Below, one piece after another: positions 11,901 to 19,600 of a stretch of 64,000 nucleotides of DNA (positions within the stretch are counted from its first letter, which is position 1; the number at the start of each line of letters is the position of its first letter). Position numbers and translations under genes: made by a program. Origin of the DNA: Paracentrotus lividus (lineage: Eukaryota; Echinodermata; Echinoidea; Camarodonta; Echinidae); NCBI GenBank assembly GCA_940671915.1, contig CALNVZ010000218.1, forward strand, positions 840,237-904,236, in the 5' to 3' direction. The notes under the pieces are model-generated. The model had not been told where the DNA came from and did not search any database. It was given only the letters and a program-made list of their open reading frames with translations.

Positions 11901-13937
11901 TTTCAGAAAAAGTTTATAACAATTACAAAAACAATTCTAGACGGTTCAATCAGTCTTAAAATAACAATAACAATGATATCATGATTGGAATTTGTCATGT
12001 TGTATTGACTGCAAACTTTGTATTGAGGCGCCGCTGAATCAACGGGGGGGGGGGAATAAAAATTATCTTTACACTAAAAAATTGGCATATACAGTACTTC
12101 TTTGCAGAGGTGCACAACCAATACACAGCTGGTGGTGACTATTACAGGAAAGTCTATAAATAGGACTATTATTCTGACCTTCTTCCAGGCTATCTCTACT
12201 GATCTGTTTCCTCGGAGCTACACCCGTCTTCCTGATGGCTTCTTCATCTTCTGTACGCCTGCCCTGAAAGTTGAACAAACCAATATTTTGGTTGAATGGT
12301 TCAGTTTTGCTTGAAGAACCTGAATATTTCTGAATATAACATTTTGCAAAATGAAGTATGCCAAAAATGCTTCAAATAGTGGAAAATGGATTCATGTGCC
12401 CTTTGGTTTCAGGAATCATTTGCATTTCATACAAACACAAAAAAGGAAACCTAAAGTTATTGATTCATTTGATAGATGTATACTCACATAAGTAAAGCAT
12501 GGCCTCATGTTGTGAGGATTTACACATTCAATTAATTTCAATTTCAATTAATCATCCATGAAAATTTAAAGAGATATTACATAAGGGATACATTGTGTAC
12601 CTTCAAAAAACATGGGGCTTATATACAATGGATGGCACCTACAGTGTACTTCTTTTTCTACAACTTACTGCAAAACTATAACACCTACATTCTTACCTTC
12701 GATAGAATACTCTTTGGCTTTGTGACTTCTTCTTCGTCTTCTACCTCTACTACATCTCTAAGAGGAGTAGATTGTTTCTTGGGTTTCAACCACTTCATGC
12801 TACCTGTGGTCAACAAGAATGATTATAATCAGATTAATGTAGAAGATTCTCAATTTATAATAATCTTTGATTTTGTGACTTCTTCTTCGTCTTCGACTTC
12901 CACTACTTCTCTGAGAAGGGTGGATCGTTTCTTGAGTTTCAGCCACTTCATACTACCTGTTGCTCCTTTTGAATTGAATTGGATTGAATTGAATTGAATT
13001 TATTTCCACATATTCATTAAAAACATATAAAAGGCATGTCAGTTATTCAATATAACATATACTTGTAAAGAAATTTACAAAGAAATTAAAATGTAAATGT
13101 GGTGTGATCATAAAAAGTTTCGCGGAAAAACTTGATCCCATTAGATATAGACATGGTGGTTTTGTTGTATCACAAATGAAACTCACTTGGGGTGGAGCTT
13201 TGTTCCTCCTCGGTGTTCCTCTTGCCTCTACCGCTCTTCAGACCAGTATCATCGTCATCTTTCATCCACCATGGAGTATCGTCTTCTTTCTTTTTCCTCC
13301 TTGGACTCTTCCCTCTCTTACTGGTGATGTCCATAGAGTCATCAGACAGAGACTGAAACAGGAGCAATTCAAGAACAAATATTCACTGACAACTGTTATA
13401 AGCTCCTGAAAAGCTTACATCTGATTGGCTGAGAGCAAATTTATCAGATAAAACATCCAACAAGTCCTTTCATGAAACACCGCCCCTGGAACGGAATAGA
13501 ATATAAACCTCAAGATGCAACTTTTGGATCGAAAAGTTGTTATACTGTATTCAGAATCTAAAATAGAAACAAACACATTGGCCAATATTTGAAAACCACG
13601 TGTTTGCAAGAGTTGAAATTTGTGCAGTGCTATTGTTCGATCCTTTTTAGCATCAGTAAAAACGATTGCAACAATAGTATTGCACAAACATTGACACATA
13701 CAAACTCAGTCTTCGGTTTAGTAAACAGGCCATTCAATTTGGACATGCAAACGAACCAAATTTCTACTGTCTCAAACTTTAGAACACAAATAGAATATAT
13801 GAAATGAAATGAAATAAAACGAAATGCAATGAAATGAAATGAAATGGTTGGCTGTTTCAGTGTAATCATACCTCCTTGAGAAACTGCTCAAATTCATCGT
13901 CAAGCTCCCGTTGAGACAACTTTGGAGCTCTAGGCAT
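2867..13937 (-). CDS. CEP162: CEP162 (KIAA1009-like) centrosomal protein, N-terminal half, 15 exons, 3' part outside window
   Basis: In vertebrates CEP162 is a microtubule-binding centriole distal-end protein that helps promote transition-zone assembly at the cilium base. Coding exons: 13872-13937, 13187-13352, 12697-12803, 12179-12263, 9472-9511, 9090-9139, 8401-8682, 7515-7576, 7150-7201, 6718-6748, 5948-6109, 5339-5512, 4605-4858, 3600-3792 and 2867-2997. All have AG/GT borders, and the phases join into about 619 codons if one base is restored in exon 7 and one in exon 9. Family landmarks appear in order: ELDDEFEQFLKE at the start, then SDDS and DDTPWW, ETLEEMADKARFF, SRLNRE, LLDTIDS, LEALQ, several DLQP motifs and RSSGYG. 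The human protein is about 1,400 residues and its C-terminal coiled coils are not seen here, so the gene continues left of position 2867. Assignment is by recognised motif order, not a database search. Confidence 0.9.
3600..3792 (-). CDS. CEP162: CEP162 coding exon 14
   Basis: Acceptor ctgtag|GCTGCT and donor AAAG|gtgagt; phase 0 to 1, about residues 512-575. It is basic and serine-rich and contains RPASRKKSPSKQKGRYSHI followed by RSSGYG, the conserved CEP162 motif (VRSSGYGKP in human). A basic patch here would suit microtubule contact; that is inference. Confidence 0.88.
4249..4345. repeat. Compound poly-C / poly-A / (AAAT)n tract
   Basis: A C-run passes into a long A-run and then AAAT and AAT repeats within a CEP162 intron. 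The same C-then-A-then-microsatellite order recurs at 14625, 20503 and 30826, and inverted at 46790-46928. Confidence 0.85.
4605..4858 (-). CDS. CEP162: CEP162 coding exon 13 with five DLQP-type repeats
   Basis: Acceptor taacag|CCAATG and donor AGT|gtaagt; 254 bp, phase 1 to 0, about residues 427-511. It encodes five spaced motifs: RGFSLEPSN, RGYDLQPAN, RGFALSPVS, RGYNLQPAS and RGMDLQPAS. From memory, human CEP162 has one equivalent (SGFDLQPVS). The spacers are acidic and disordered. The expansion suggests a multivalent short linear motif. Confidence 0.88.
5339..5512 (-). CDS. CEP162: CEP162 coding exon 12
   Basis: Acceptor ctgcag|GTCTAAG and donor ATG|gtgaga; 174 bp, phase 1 to 1. It encodes GELEALQAILREAAATP, then a charged helical segment KERTIDDILREAEEERR, equivalent to the VEALHQ and TVEELM region of the human protein. 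Confidence 0.86.
5817..5900 (-). pseudogene. Decayed duplicate of the 3' half of CEP162 exon 11
   Basis: It aligns to the 3' half of exon 11: VGFLQSEGGTGLGHTDNRG against VGFVQSGGGTGLGPTDTRG. It has TAA where the parent has a glutamine codon, and a weak donor (gtagtg). The copy lies less than 50 bp past the true exon across a C-run. It is either a dead alternative exon or one damaged by assembly. Confidence 0.6.
5948..6109 (-). CDS. CEP162: CEP162 coding exon 11
   Basis: Acceptor ctcag|TTGCT and donor AGAG|gtaaga; 162 bp, phase 1 to 1. It encodes ALLDTIDSTISPVKPL and a Gly/Pro/Ser-rich stretch ending GGTGLGPTDTRG. A decayed duplicate of its 3' half follows at 5817-5900. Confidence 0.85.
6718..6748 (-). 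CDS. CEP162: CEP162 coding exon 10, 31-bp micro-exon
   Basis: The micro-exon runs from acceptor ttccag to donor AGG|gtgaga and encodes EQQDAGMLGK. It joins in phase to exon 11 to give GMLGKVALLDTIDS, matching GMLANVVLLDSLDS of human CEP162. A duplicate at 10824-10852 has lost two bases. Confidence 0.75.
7027..7137. repeat. (AAT)n plus GCGCTTT-type SINE tail fragment
   Basis: An AAT microsatellite is followed by CCTATTATTTATAATGCGC and AAGCGCTTTACAG, a tail module like that at 57845-57900, where it belongs to a tRNA-derived SINE. This intronic fragment is reproduced in the duplicated block at about 11122-11232. Confidence 0.5.
7150..7201 (-). CDS. CEP162: CEP162 coding exon 9 (one base short here)
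   Basis: Acceptor taatag and donor AAAAG|gtaatt; encodes KADSDAPLAISSPPREK. At this locus the exon lacks one G after the acceptor and would break frame. The duplicate at 11248-11300 has the base and is in frame. Neither copy of the block is error-free. Confidence 0.7.
7515..7576 (-). CDS. CEP162: CEP162 coding exon 8
   Basis: It encodes SPDDTGPQVKKMDDLFPAES, with acceptor tccag|GTCTCC and donor GTCTG|gtaatt. Its 62 bp run phase 2 to phase 1, consistent with repaired exon 7. A second copy at 11609-11669 is one base shorter and out of frame. Confidence 0.75.
7955..8075 (-). pseudogene. Degenerate third copy of CEP162 exon 7 (copy a)
   Basis: The copy retains an acceptor context (caaatag|GGCTGATAAG) and the start of the RFF segment but has frame breaks, a stop and a damaged donor (gttgag). 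It is separated from copy b by a short dispersed element at 8093-8222. Confidence 0.6.
8093..8222 (+). mobile_element. Short inverted-terminal element, family A, copy 1
   Basis: This ~130-bp sequence begins and ends with CATTTCATGAAA in inverted orientation. Its interior (TTGTCGGACG, CTCAGCCAATCAGATGCAAG) recurs at 13399-13495 on the other strand and at 53318-53442. The size, termini and dispersal fit a MITE. It lies between duplicated exon-7 copies. Confidence 0.7.
8237..8370 (-). CDS. Tandem duplicate of CEP162 exon 7 (copy b), possibly usable
   Basis: This copy has its own acceptor (taatag|GGCTAATAAG) and donor (GGG|gtgagt) and is open throughout, encoding NKARFFRELEEKAEK and CRLNREGDLSG. 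It is 134 bp; with one missing base it would be symmetric in phase and so tolerable as an extra exon. Only 30 bp separate it from exon 7, too short for a typical spliceosomal intron. It may therefore be misassembled, or be a mutually exclusive or dead copy. Confidence 0.45.
8401..8682 (-). CDS. CEP162: CEP162 coding exon 7 (carries a 1-base frame break)
   Basis: The acceptor is ctag|AACCG and the donor GGG|gtgagt. It encodes EPTDGLTTAES, a QSTL/QSTF-rich stretch, and ETLEEMADKARFFKELEEK. It then breaks frame in an A-run; one base further on, the frame continues as AEKTLDFSRLNREADLSG, the expected CEP162 sequence. The missing A in a homopolymer is probably a sequencing error. Degenerate copies lie just downstream in transcript order. 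Confidence 0.82.
9090..9139 (-). CDS. CEP162: CEP162 coding exon 6 (50 bp)
   Basis: It encodes SGVIPEQASFEDTYSQS, with acceptor tttcag|TGGAG and donor TCAG|gtacat. Phase 2 to 1 joins exon 5 to exon 7 without a stop. Confidence 0.72.
9472..9511 (-). CDS. CEP162: CEP162 coding exon 5 (40 bp)
   Basis: This small exon encodes DNFDEKFEESHKR, with acceptor ttacag|ATAAC and donor AAGAAG|gtgaag. It enters in phase 1 and leaves in phase 2, which exactly bridges exons 4 and 6. Confidence 0.72.
9870..10230 (-). mobile_element. Possible Penelope-like element fragment with a hammerhead-like core
   Basis: On the minus strand 9890-9940 reads CTGACGA, a short imperfect stem, GAAA, then AGCTCAGGCT, which could form a small stem III followed by a CUC cleavage triplet. 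Penelope-like retroelements are known to carry hammerhead ribozymes in their terminal repeats. An extra A after CTGACGA weakens the fold. The purine-rich flank to about 10230 has no open reading frame of note. Confidence 0.35.
10257..10281. other. Assembly gap (25 N)
   Basis: The run of N lies at the left border of duplicated block copy 2. Confidence 1.
10282..12034. repeat. Duplicated block, copy 2 (probable false assembly duplication)
   Basis: This second copy of 6170-7950 starts directly after the N gap and ends at a G-run. It would place exons 8-10 (11609-11669, 11248-11300, 10824-10852) between exons 4 and 5, out of family order. Scattered indels suggest another haplotype or an uncorrected contig inserted as extra sequence. 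Confidence 0.88.
12179..12263 (-). CDS. CEP162: CEP162 coding exon 4
   Basis: Acceptor tttcag|GGCAGG and donor GAAG|gtcaga; 85 bp, phase 0 to 1. It encodes GRRTEDEEAIRKTG and ISRDSLEE. The next true exon is at 9472-9511. Everything between is intron, a gap and the duplicated block. Confidence 0.85.
12697..12803 (-). CDS. CEP162: CEP162 coding exon 3
   Basis: Acceptor cacag|GTAGCATG and donor GAAG|gtaaga. Its 107 bp take phase 1 to phase 0. It encodes MKWLKPKKQSTPL followed by an acidic stretch VEVEDEEE. A decayed tandem duplicate lies just upstream at 12850-12956. Confidence 0.85.
12850..12956 (-). pseudogene. Decayed tandem duplicate of CEP162 exon 3
   Basis: This copy aligns to exon 3 over its whole length, with frequent substitutions. 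The acceptor is kept (acag|GTAGTATG) and it encodes SSMKWLKLKKRSTLLREVV and the acidic run. The donor is lost: where exon 3 has GAAG|gtaaga it reads into ATTATAAATTGA, an in-frame stop. The divergence is too high for allelic assembly stutter, so I read it as an old exon duplication that died. Confidence 0.75.
12960..13020. repeat. (GAATT)n microsatellite
   Basis: The run of GAATT/GGATT units is followed by an AT-rich stretch in a CEP162 intron. A related GAAAT run lies at 13797-13850. Confidence 0.7.
13187..13352 (-). CDS. CEP162: CEP162 coding exon 2
   Basis: Acceptor tttcag|TCTCTG and donor A|gtgagt. The exon enters in phase 0 and leaves in phase 1. It encodes SLSDDSMD, a basic run RRKKKEDD, and the TPWW motif at about residues 48-51, all diagnostic of the CEP162 N-terminus. 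Confidence 0.9.
13399..13495 (-). mobile_element. Short inverted-terminal element, family A, copy 2
   Basis: On the minus strand it reads TTTCATGAAAGGACTTGTTGG through CTCAGCCAATCAGATG, matching copies at 8093 and 53318 but truncated at the far end. It sits in CEP162 intron 1. Confidence 0.7.
13872..13937 (-). CDS. CEP162: CEP162 coding exon 1 (start codon)
   Basis: The ATG is at 13937-13935 and opens MPRAPKLSQRELDDEFEQF, matching the conserved CEP162 N-terminus (EELDEEFEQFMKE in human). The donor is GAG|gtatga and the exon ends in phase 0. An acceptor (ccccag, just above 14020) suggests that the exon also carries 83 nt of 5' UTR. Confidence 0.88.
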
Positions 13938-14020
13938 CTTGCTAGCATACTTGTGACCACTATACCTTTGAGTTTATGCCTTACATGTGGCTTCAACAGA
14001 TGTAGAGATTGCTCCAACTG
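13938..14020 (-). other. CEP162: CEP162 5' UTR part of exon 1, with a minimal start-stop uORF
   Basis: The stretch runs from a polypyrimidine-ccccag acceptor to the start codon. It contains ATGTAA, an upstream AUG followed at once by a stop, about 50 nt before the main AUG. Such minimal uORFs usually dampen translation. The upstream non-coding exon and the transcription start are not resolved. Confidence 0.5.
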
Positions 14021-14624
14021 CTGGGGAAAAAAAAATATTATTAAAGTAGGTTAGAAATACATGTGTATGATATAGAGTTTGAATGAGTAAGGGTCCATTC
14101 CCTTTTGTAACTTCTGAGTAAAAAAGGCATTTCTTTGCCAAATTTTGTAAGTGTCTCTTGTAAGAATTGCCCTCAAAGTTTAGTTTTTGTTTTTTTTTTT
14201 CAGAGAAAAGATATCAGTTAAAATGGTTTAATCTGCAAGATTTTACACATTTATAGCAATAAATAGGCAATTACCATGGCAACACATTTTCCAACACACT
14301 CTAAAATATAACATGCATAAATCTGAATTCAAGACCAATATTTGTCCCAAGTTTCGTGAATGAGCATTGTTTGTAAAATGAGGAAATATACATTGAAGGC
14401 TAGAAGTCTATGTGCTGTAGTGTTAGACCCCATTGAAAATAAGCTACATATTATTTATGTAGATCGCTAGGCCCCTAGAGCTTTCATGGGTTAAATCCTG
14501 TTAGTGTCAACATGGTCAAGCTTAAATGAATGATGTTTGTATTTGACAAATAAATCAAATAATGCTGAAAAGAAATTTGTGGAACAATTCGCACTAGGCC
14601 TAGATCTATCTGCTGAAGCCACCC

Positions 14625-14659
14625 TCCCCCCCCCAAAAAAAACAAAACAAAACAAAACA

Positions 14660-14707
<48 letters not shown>

Positions 14708-14735
14708 ACAAACAAAACAAACAAGTCAAAACAAA
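14625..14735 (+). repeat. Poly-C / poly-A / (AAAAC)n / (AAC)n compound tract
   Basis: A C10 run is followed by an A-run, AAAAC repeats and a long AAC array. Its apparent open frames (poly-Q on one strand, poly-V/poly-C on the other) are translations of the microsatellite. Confidence 0.9.
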
Positions 14736-14817
14736 CAATTCAAACAACTCAGTTCAACACATAGATCTACATTCACACTGACTGACCTGAATAAACTTCC
14801 AAAATAGGCCTATTCTG

Positions 14818-15438
14818 TATCGGGTGCCGGATAACTCGGCCCACTGGCTAACTCGGCCTCGCTGGAAATTCTGGGCCGAGTTAGCCAGGAGGTATTGAAT
14901 CATAAATACCTATTTGTGTTGAGCATGGATATATTTCACAGTTGTTATCATCAATTTTATATGAAAAGTTGAGTTACATGAACTAGCAAGCTGCTAGCGA
15001 ACATTTTTGAAGTAAAACCACCCAAAAAGTGAGTTTTTAAGTCTGTAAATACGAGCGCAATTCTGCCTGTGTTTTTACCGTCTCGTCCCATTTTGTTTGT
15101 GATCACCGCCGCCGTGAGGGCTGGCTGCAGTGAACGTCGGGGAGACGCCTTCTGTGTAACTTCGTGCGTGCGTGCGTGCGACAGACCTAAAATCTCACTT
15201 TTGGGGCGGTATTACTTCAAAAAAATGTTCGCTAGCAGCTTGCTAACATTTATAGTAACAAGTTAGTAAATATATCACATCATTCCATATCAAATAGATA
15301 ATAAAAACCGTGAAATATAGATCTAGAGGCTACCCATTCTCAACTGTCAACACAAATAAGTATTTACGATCGATTCAACACCTCCTGGCTAACTCGGCCC
15401 AGAATTTCCGGGGAGGCCGAGTTAGCCAAGATCCTCTG
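14818..15438. mobile_element. Inverted-repeat element, iterated word GGCTAACTCGGCC
   Basis: About 85 bp at the left is repeated inverted at the right. Each arm carries the word GGCTAACTCGGCC twice or three times in both orientations (GGCCGAGTTAGCC), followed by CAGGAGGT and TTGAATC. Inner arms around GCTAGCGAACATTTTTGAAG also pair. No transposase reading frame is present. It lies in the CEP162-ashwin intergenic region. Confidence 0.8.
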
Positions 15439-15453
15439 TATCACTCAGCAGTA

Positions 15454-15895
15454 GAGGCGCCGGTCCAGAACAGCTGATCGTCTGCATAAACACTGACCGT
15501 CTGCATAAACAATGACGCTTGCCAAATTTTGCCGTCATCAGTAACAAGGTTTGTCTTCATATATGAAGACGCCTGTTTTCTTTTGGGACCTACGGGATTT
15601 GGATGGCAGTTACGGAACTTGAGAGTGCTATAATTAGATTCCTGCCTTATCCTCAATTACCCCCAGTTCACCGTCTACTTTTATGACCTGTCCGTCTTCC
15701 CAAGGTCAGGATATAAAAGGGATTAAGTGTCAATCACTGTGTTGTAGATATGGGGAGCATGGCACAGTAGAGCTTCAGTGAGTTGAGTTGGCATGGTTGG
15801 CATCAATTGGGAGGCTATTTTTACTGTACAGTGTCTTTATAAACGAGGACAAGTCCACTAATCTGAGACGATCTTTGTTTTTGGACCGGCACCTC
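15454..15895. mobile_element. 442-bp TIR element with TA target duplication
   Basis: The termini GAGGCGCCGGTCC and GGACCGGCACCTC are inverted (one mismatch) and flanked by TA on both sides. CGTCTGCATAAACA occurs twice near the left end. Size and TA target fit a Tc1/mariner-type MITE. Confidence 0.65.
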
Positions 15896-16522
15896 TAACG
15901 TTAACTGTTGACAGTTACTGCTCAGTCACCAGTCACAAATATTTCATAGATTTAATGATAGAAAGAAAGACATGATTAATGTTAGAGATATCAAGCACAA
16001 GCCAATGAATGTCACCGACACTGGAAAGAAACAGGAAACCTTGCTCATTTTCACGTTTTTGCGTTGCACAAAATTTAGATCTATGTTAGAAGTCTAAAAT
16101 ACAATTCACATTCATTCACATTCACAACTGTCATACTTAGATCTAGTCAACATGGTCAACTCGTCTCTTTTCTCGACGTCTTTTTAGTTTTTGTAAAAGC
16201 TCGCATCTCGACTCCAATTTTCCATTTTCATTTTTCCACTTTAGTACAGATCCTTAGATTCTAGCTCATATAATTTCACTCATCATCAAGCTTAAAGTTA
16301 AGTAAATTATTATAAAACTCTGAGATCATCAATCTCACCTCATCGAAGTCGTTGTCAACTCTAAAAATTGTAAATACCGCCGCGCCTTTGCAATGCAATG
16401 CATTGCAATGTAAAAAGATTACAGAGAAAGACTGGTAAATAAACATATCTCAAGACTCAACGAGTCGAATCTATATAAGCACTGAGCACAAAGCTGGGGT
16501 TGTAAACCATTCAGAAAGCAGA
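15896..16522 (+). promoter_or_regulatory. Likely promoter region between CEP162 and ashwin
   Basis: The region is free of recognised repeats. It contains a TATATAAG at 16473-16480, about 45 bp before the ashwin AUG, and a CGCCGCGCC patch with a near-palindrome of GCAATG units at 16376-16411. CEP162 is transcribed leftward from somewhere above 14020, so regulatory sequence may be shared. No element was tested; the TATA may be incidental. Confidence 0.35.
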
Positions 16523-16600
16523 ATGGAGAGAGTCACGTTAACCGACCTTTTACATCCAGAATTACTCCCCCAAACAACACTTGTGGAAATTTTAGAGCAG
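16523..16600 (+). CDS. C2orf49: Ashwin exon 1
   Basis: ATG at 16523; encodes MERVTLTDLLHPELLPQ and EILEQ. Donor GCAG|gtaatt, phase 0. Confidence 0.9.
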
Positions 16601-19600
16601 GTAATTGAAACAAATCACTTTAACAATGACTAATATAGATTTTAATGCAATTTTATGCAGCTACTCGGGAGAATTTTAAGTTTGATTTATTACGTTTGGT
16701 CCCATATACCTAAAATTATGTTGTAAAATTAGCGGATGTTGTCTGACAGAGAATGTACTGAGCTGTGCATGTGACCTCTCATGGTCTATGAGGTCAATAC
16801 AGAATGAGAGTGAAGGAGTTGAGATTATTAAATTACTGATAAGTACCGATTGACCATTTCGAATGAGACCATGATAAACAGAATAGATTAGATGTTGAAG
16901 AAACGAATGGTTGAATCATTCATTTACAAAATTGCTCTGTTATTTTGATTTTATGCATCGTGATTTGAGTTTTGACAGCTTCTCTCTTTTTCTTCTTCTT
17001 CTTTCAGAAGTGCACATAAACCTCCAAGGAGTATCGTCGCACAACAGTTGGTTTTCTGTCGGCTGATTAAACCTCTTGCTTGTAGCAAAGCTTCATATGA
17101 AAAAGAAAAAATAAATAAATAAATAAATAAAAATCTCTCATGTCATTTCTGTGCAAAGCAAGCAAAATTTTAAACTTTATCATTTGAAATCTACTTTTCT
17201 TTCAAAGTCTTAACCATTTTTGGTATAAAATTTAAATCTTTTCAGAAACACATCAAACTAGATGGAGAACAGAGAGAAAACAAGGAAATTCTTGTCGAGA
17301 TATTCCTGAGAACAGTGACACCGCAGCCTCAACGGCACCCAAGGTCAAACAGGAGAGGTCGTATCACAGCAGAGTTTATCAGGAAACAAGATGCACATCG
17401 AGTTCGGTCTAAATCAGAGAATGAGATGAGTTGTTCTTCTAGTGGTGCGGTTAGCTCGCAACAAAAGAAGGGGTAATATAAATGTTTTACTAAAAATAAC
17501 CTTTTAAGAAATTTTATCCTTTACCTTTACCTTTACCCAAGGTTCTGGAAGAGTGCTGTAGTCTCAGCAGTCAGGCTTCCTGTTCAAGCTTGTGCTTTAT
17601 CCTTCTATTTGTGTTTTTATCATGCTGTCATCCATCATTAAGTGTTAGGTTTGCTTCTTCTTCAAGCTCGGTGTTCTTGCTAATGGTTCACTCGTATGGG
17701 GAGGAGAATCGTCTTTCCGTCCATATCCAATCCAGCCTCGTCTTAAAAGTTGTGACTGAAGGGGCAGTGACTACTTCCTCAGGAAGCCATTCCAGTCATT
17801 TATGACTCTTTGGCTGAAAGTATCTTGCCTTATCCTTGTTGAGCATCTGTTTTTTGTGAGCTTCAGGCTGTGATCCCTTGTGCTGACAGCAGAGAACTCG
17901 AAGAAGGTGTCACTTTCAATCTTGTATTATTATTTACTGGAACTTTCTTGTACAATCTTTTTGTCTAGAAATTTCTGATTTGGAACATGATAACATGTTC
18001 AGTATTTTGTTTTGATGACGCAATTTTCATGGTCCTAAAACATCTGCTTATAAATGACAGATCATGATGATTGTGTCTTTCTTTTAAAACATGAAATTAA
18101 AATGGATGGTCATGATTTTCAAGTGTATATTTTGTATGGTACAGTACACTCCTATTATAAGGAGCAGGGAAGCAAGAGCATTTAGGTGTAACAAGGCTAT
18201 ACTACTGGTTCATACATGTGGACATGTGTCTTTGTGTCCATGTATTCAGTGGAAAAAGATTAGATACAAGGTACCAAGCACCTCCTTATAATGGAAGTGG
18301 ACTGTTTTCCCTGAATGCATTCTTCATTATTGATTATGTATATGAAGAGCTTACATTCAAAATTGACTAAATCCACTCTCCTAACTCCAGAGGAAATCAC
18401 ATTTTTTAAATCAGATTTTGTACACGCGTCTATGGAAAAGGGAAATTTAAAAATGCATTTTCTTATAATTGCAATCAACATTTAAAGGTCTACTAAATTA
18501 GAAAAATAATTGTCCATTTTTCGTTAGAAGGAATCATCAGAAGTCCCAAATTACCACCCATTCTTTTAAAAACACTTTTGATAATTTATTATAATCATTT
18601 GAAAAGCCCATAATTGCCCTTTCCCGCTGCTATAAGCCCCGCCCCTAAAAAGCTTCATCGAAGCGATATCGTAGTCACGTGACTGTGACGTATTGTGAGT
18701 AAGCCAGCTGCACGGACAGTGTGTATGCACGTGTAGAGATGCAGAGAGCGCCCGAGCTAGCGGGGCCGCTACACCCCATGCTCCCGTTGTACGTCGACTA
18801 TACTGTTCTTTCACATATTAGATTGGTCACTAGAATGACGTTTTGGACACGATTTCATCAATATATGTCTAATTCTTGTGTATATAAGGGTTGTAGTAAG
18901 ACCACTGAGGATGCTAGGGCCTAGCTTTTACAACAATGTAATATGCTTGCATCGTTTTCCAAAAGAGATTGAAAGCTTTTGGAGTTTGGAAAAGTAAGTC
19001 AAGCTTACTTGAGCAGATTGGCTACGGGCGACAAAATGTATACTAGTATTTGCAGTGATTTTGCCGAAGTTGACTTTAAAATAATTTAATTCCTAATTCG
19101 ATATGAAGGAAATGAGAATATTGTTTAAGTAGGTTTAGACCTACTGACAAGTAATAACATCTCTTCTACTTACAGTTTATTAAATAGAGGTCAATTGATG
19201 ATAAACCATGGATATACTGGAGGGAGCGAAGGCAGAATGAAAGTAGGACCTTTATGCAATACTAGTATACATACATACAGGCGCGCGCAGGCGACGATAT
19301 CAGACTATACATGTAATATGAGGGCAGTGTGATGTGTATTCGCATGCTACTATAGAACTACTAAGTAATATGCAGAAGTATGACCCCATAGGGCAGATAT
19401 GGTGCTAGTGCGTGTCGTGTATGTATACACTAAATACTCACATGACATGAATTTGCCCTATAGCTGCCCTATCACCTCTAACTCTACACGCATAAACTCA
19501 CAGTCCATGTACAGACAGACGAGGATGTTTGGTAGAAGAGTGATAAAATTACGCAAGATTTGAATATTTTGGGGCAAAATTGTTTACTGATGATATGTAA

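Noticed and set aside
14484..14764. Poly-Val/poly-Cys and poly-Gln open frames
   Set aside because: Translations of the AAC microsatellite.
18721..18924. Intact small THAP gene
   Set aside because: A stop and frame change split the domain and no further exons were found; better explained as a transposase relic.
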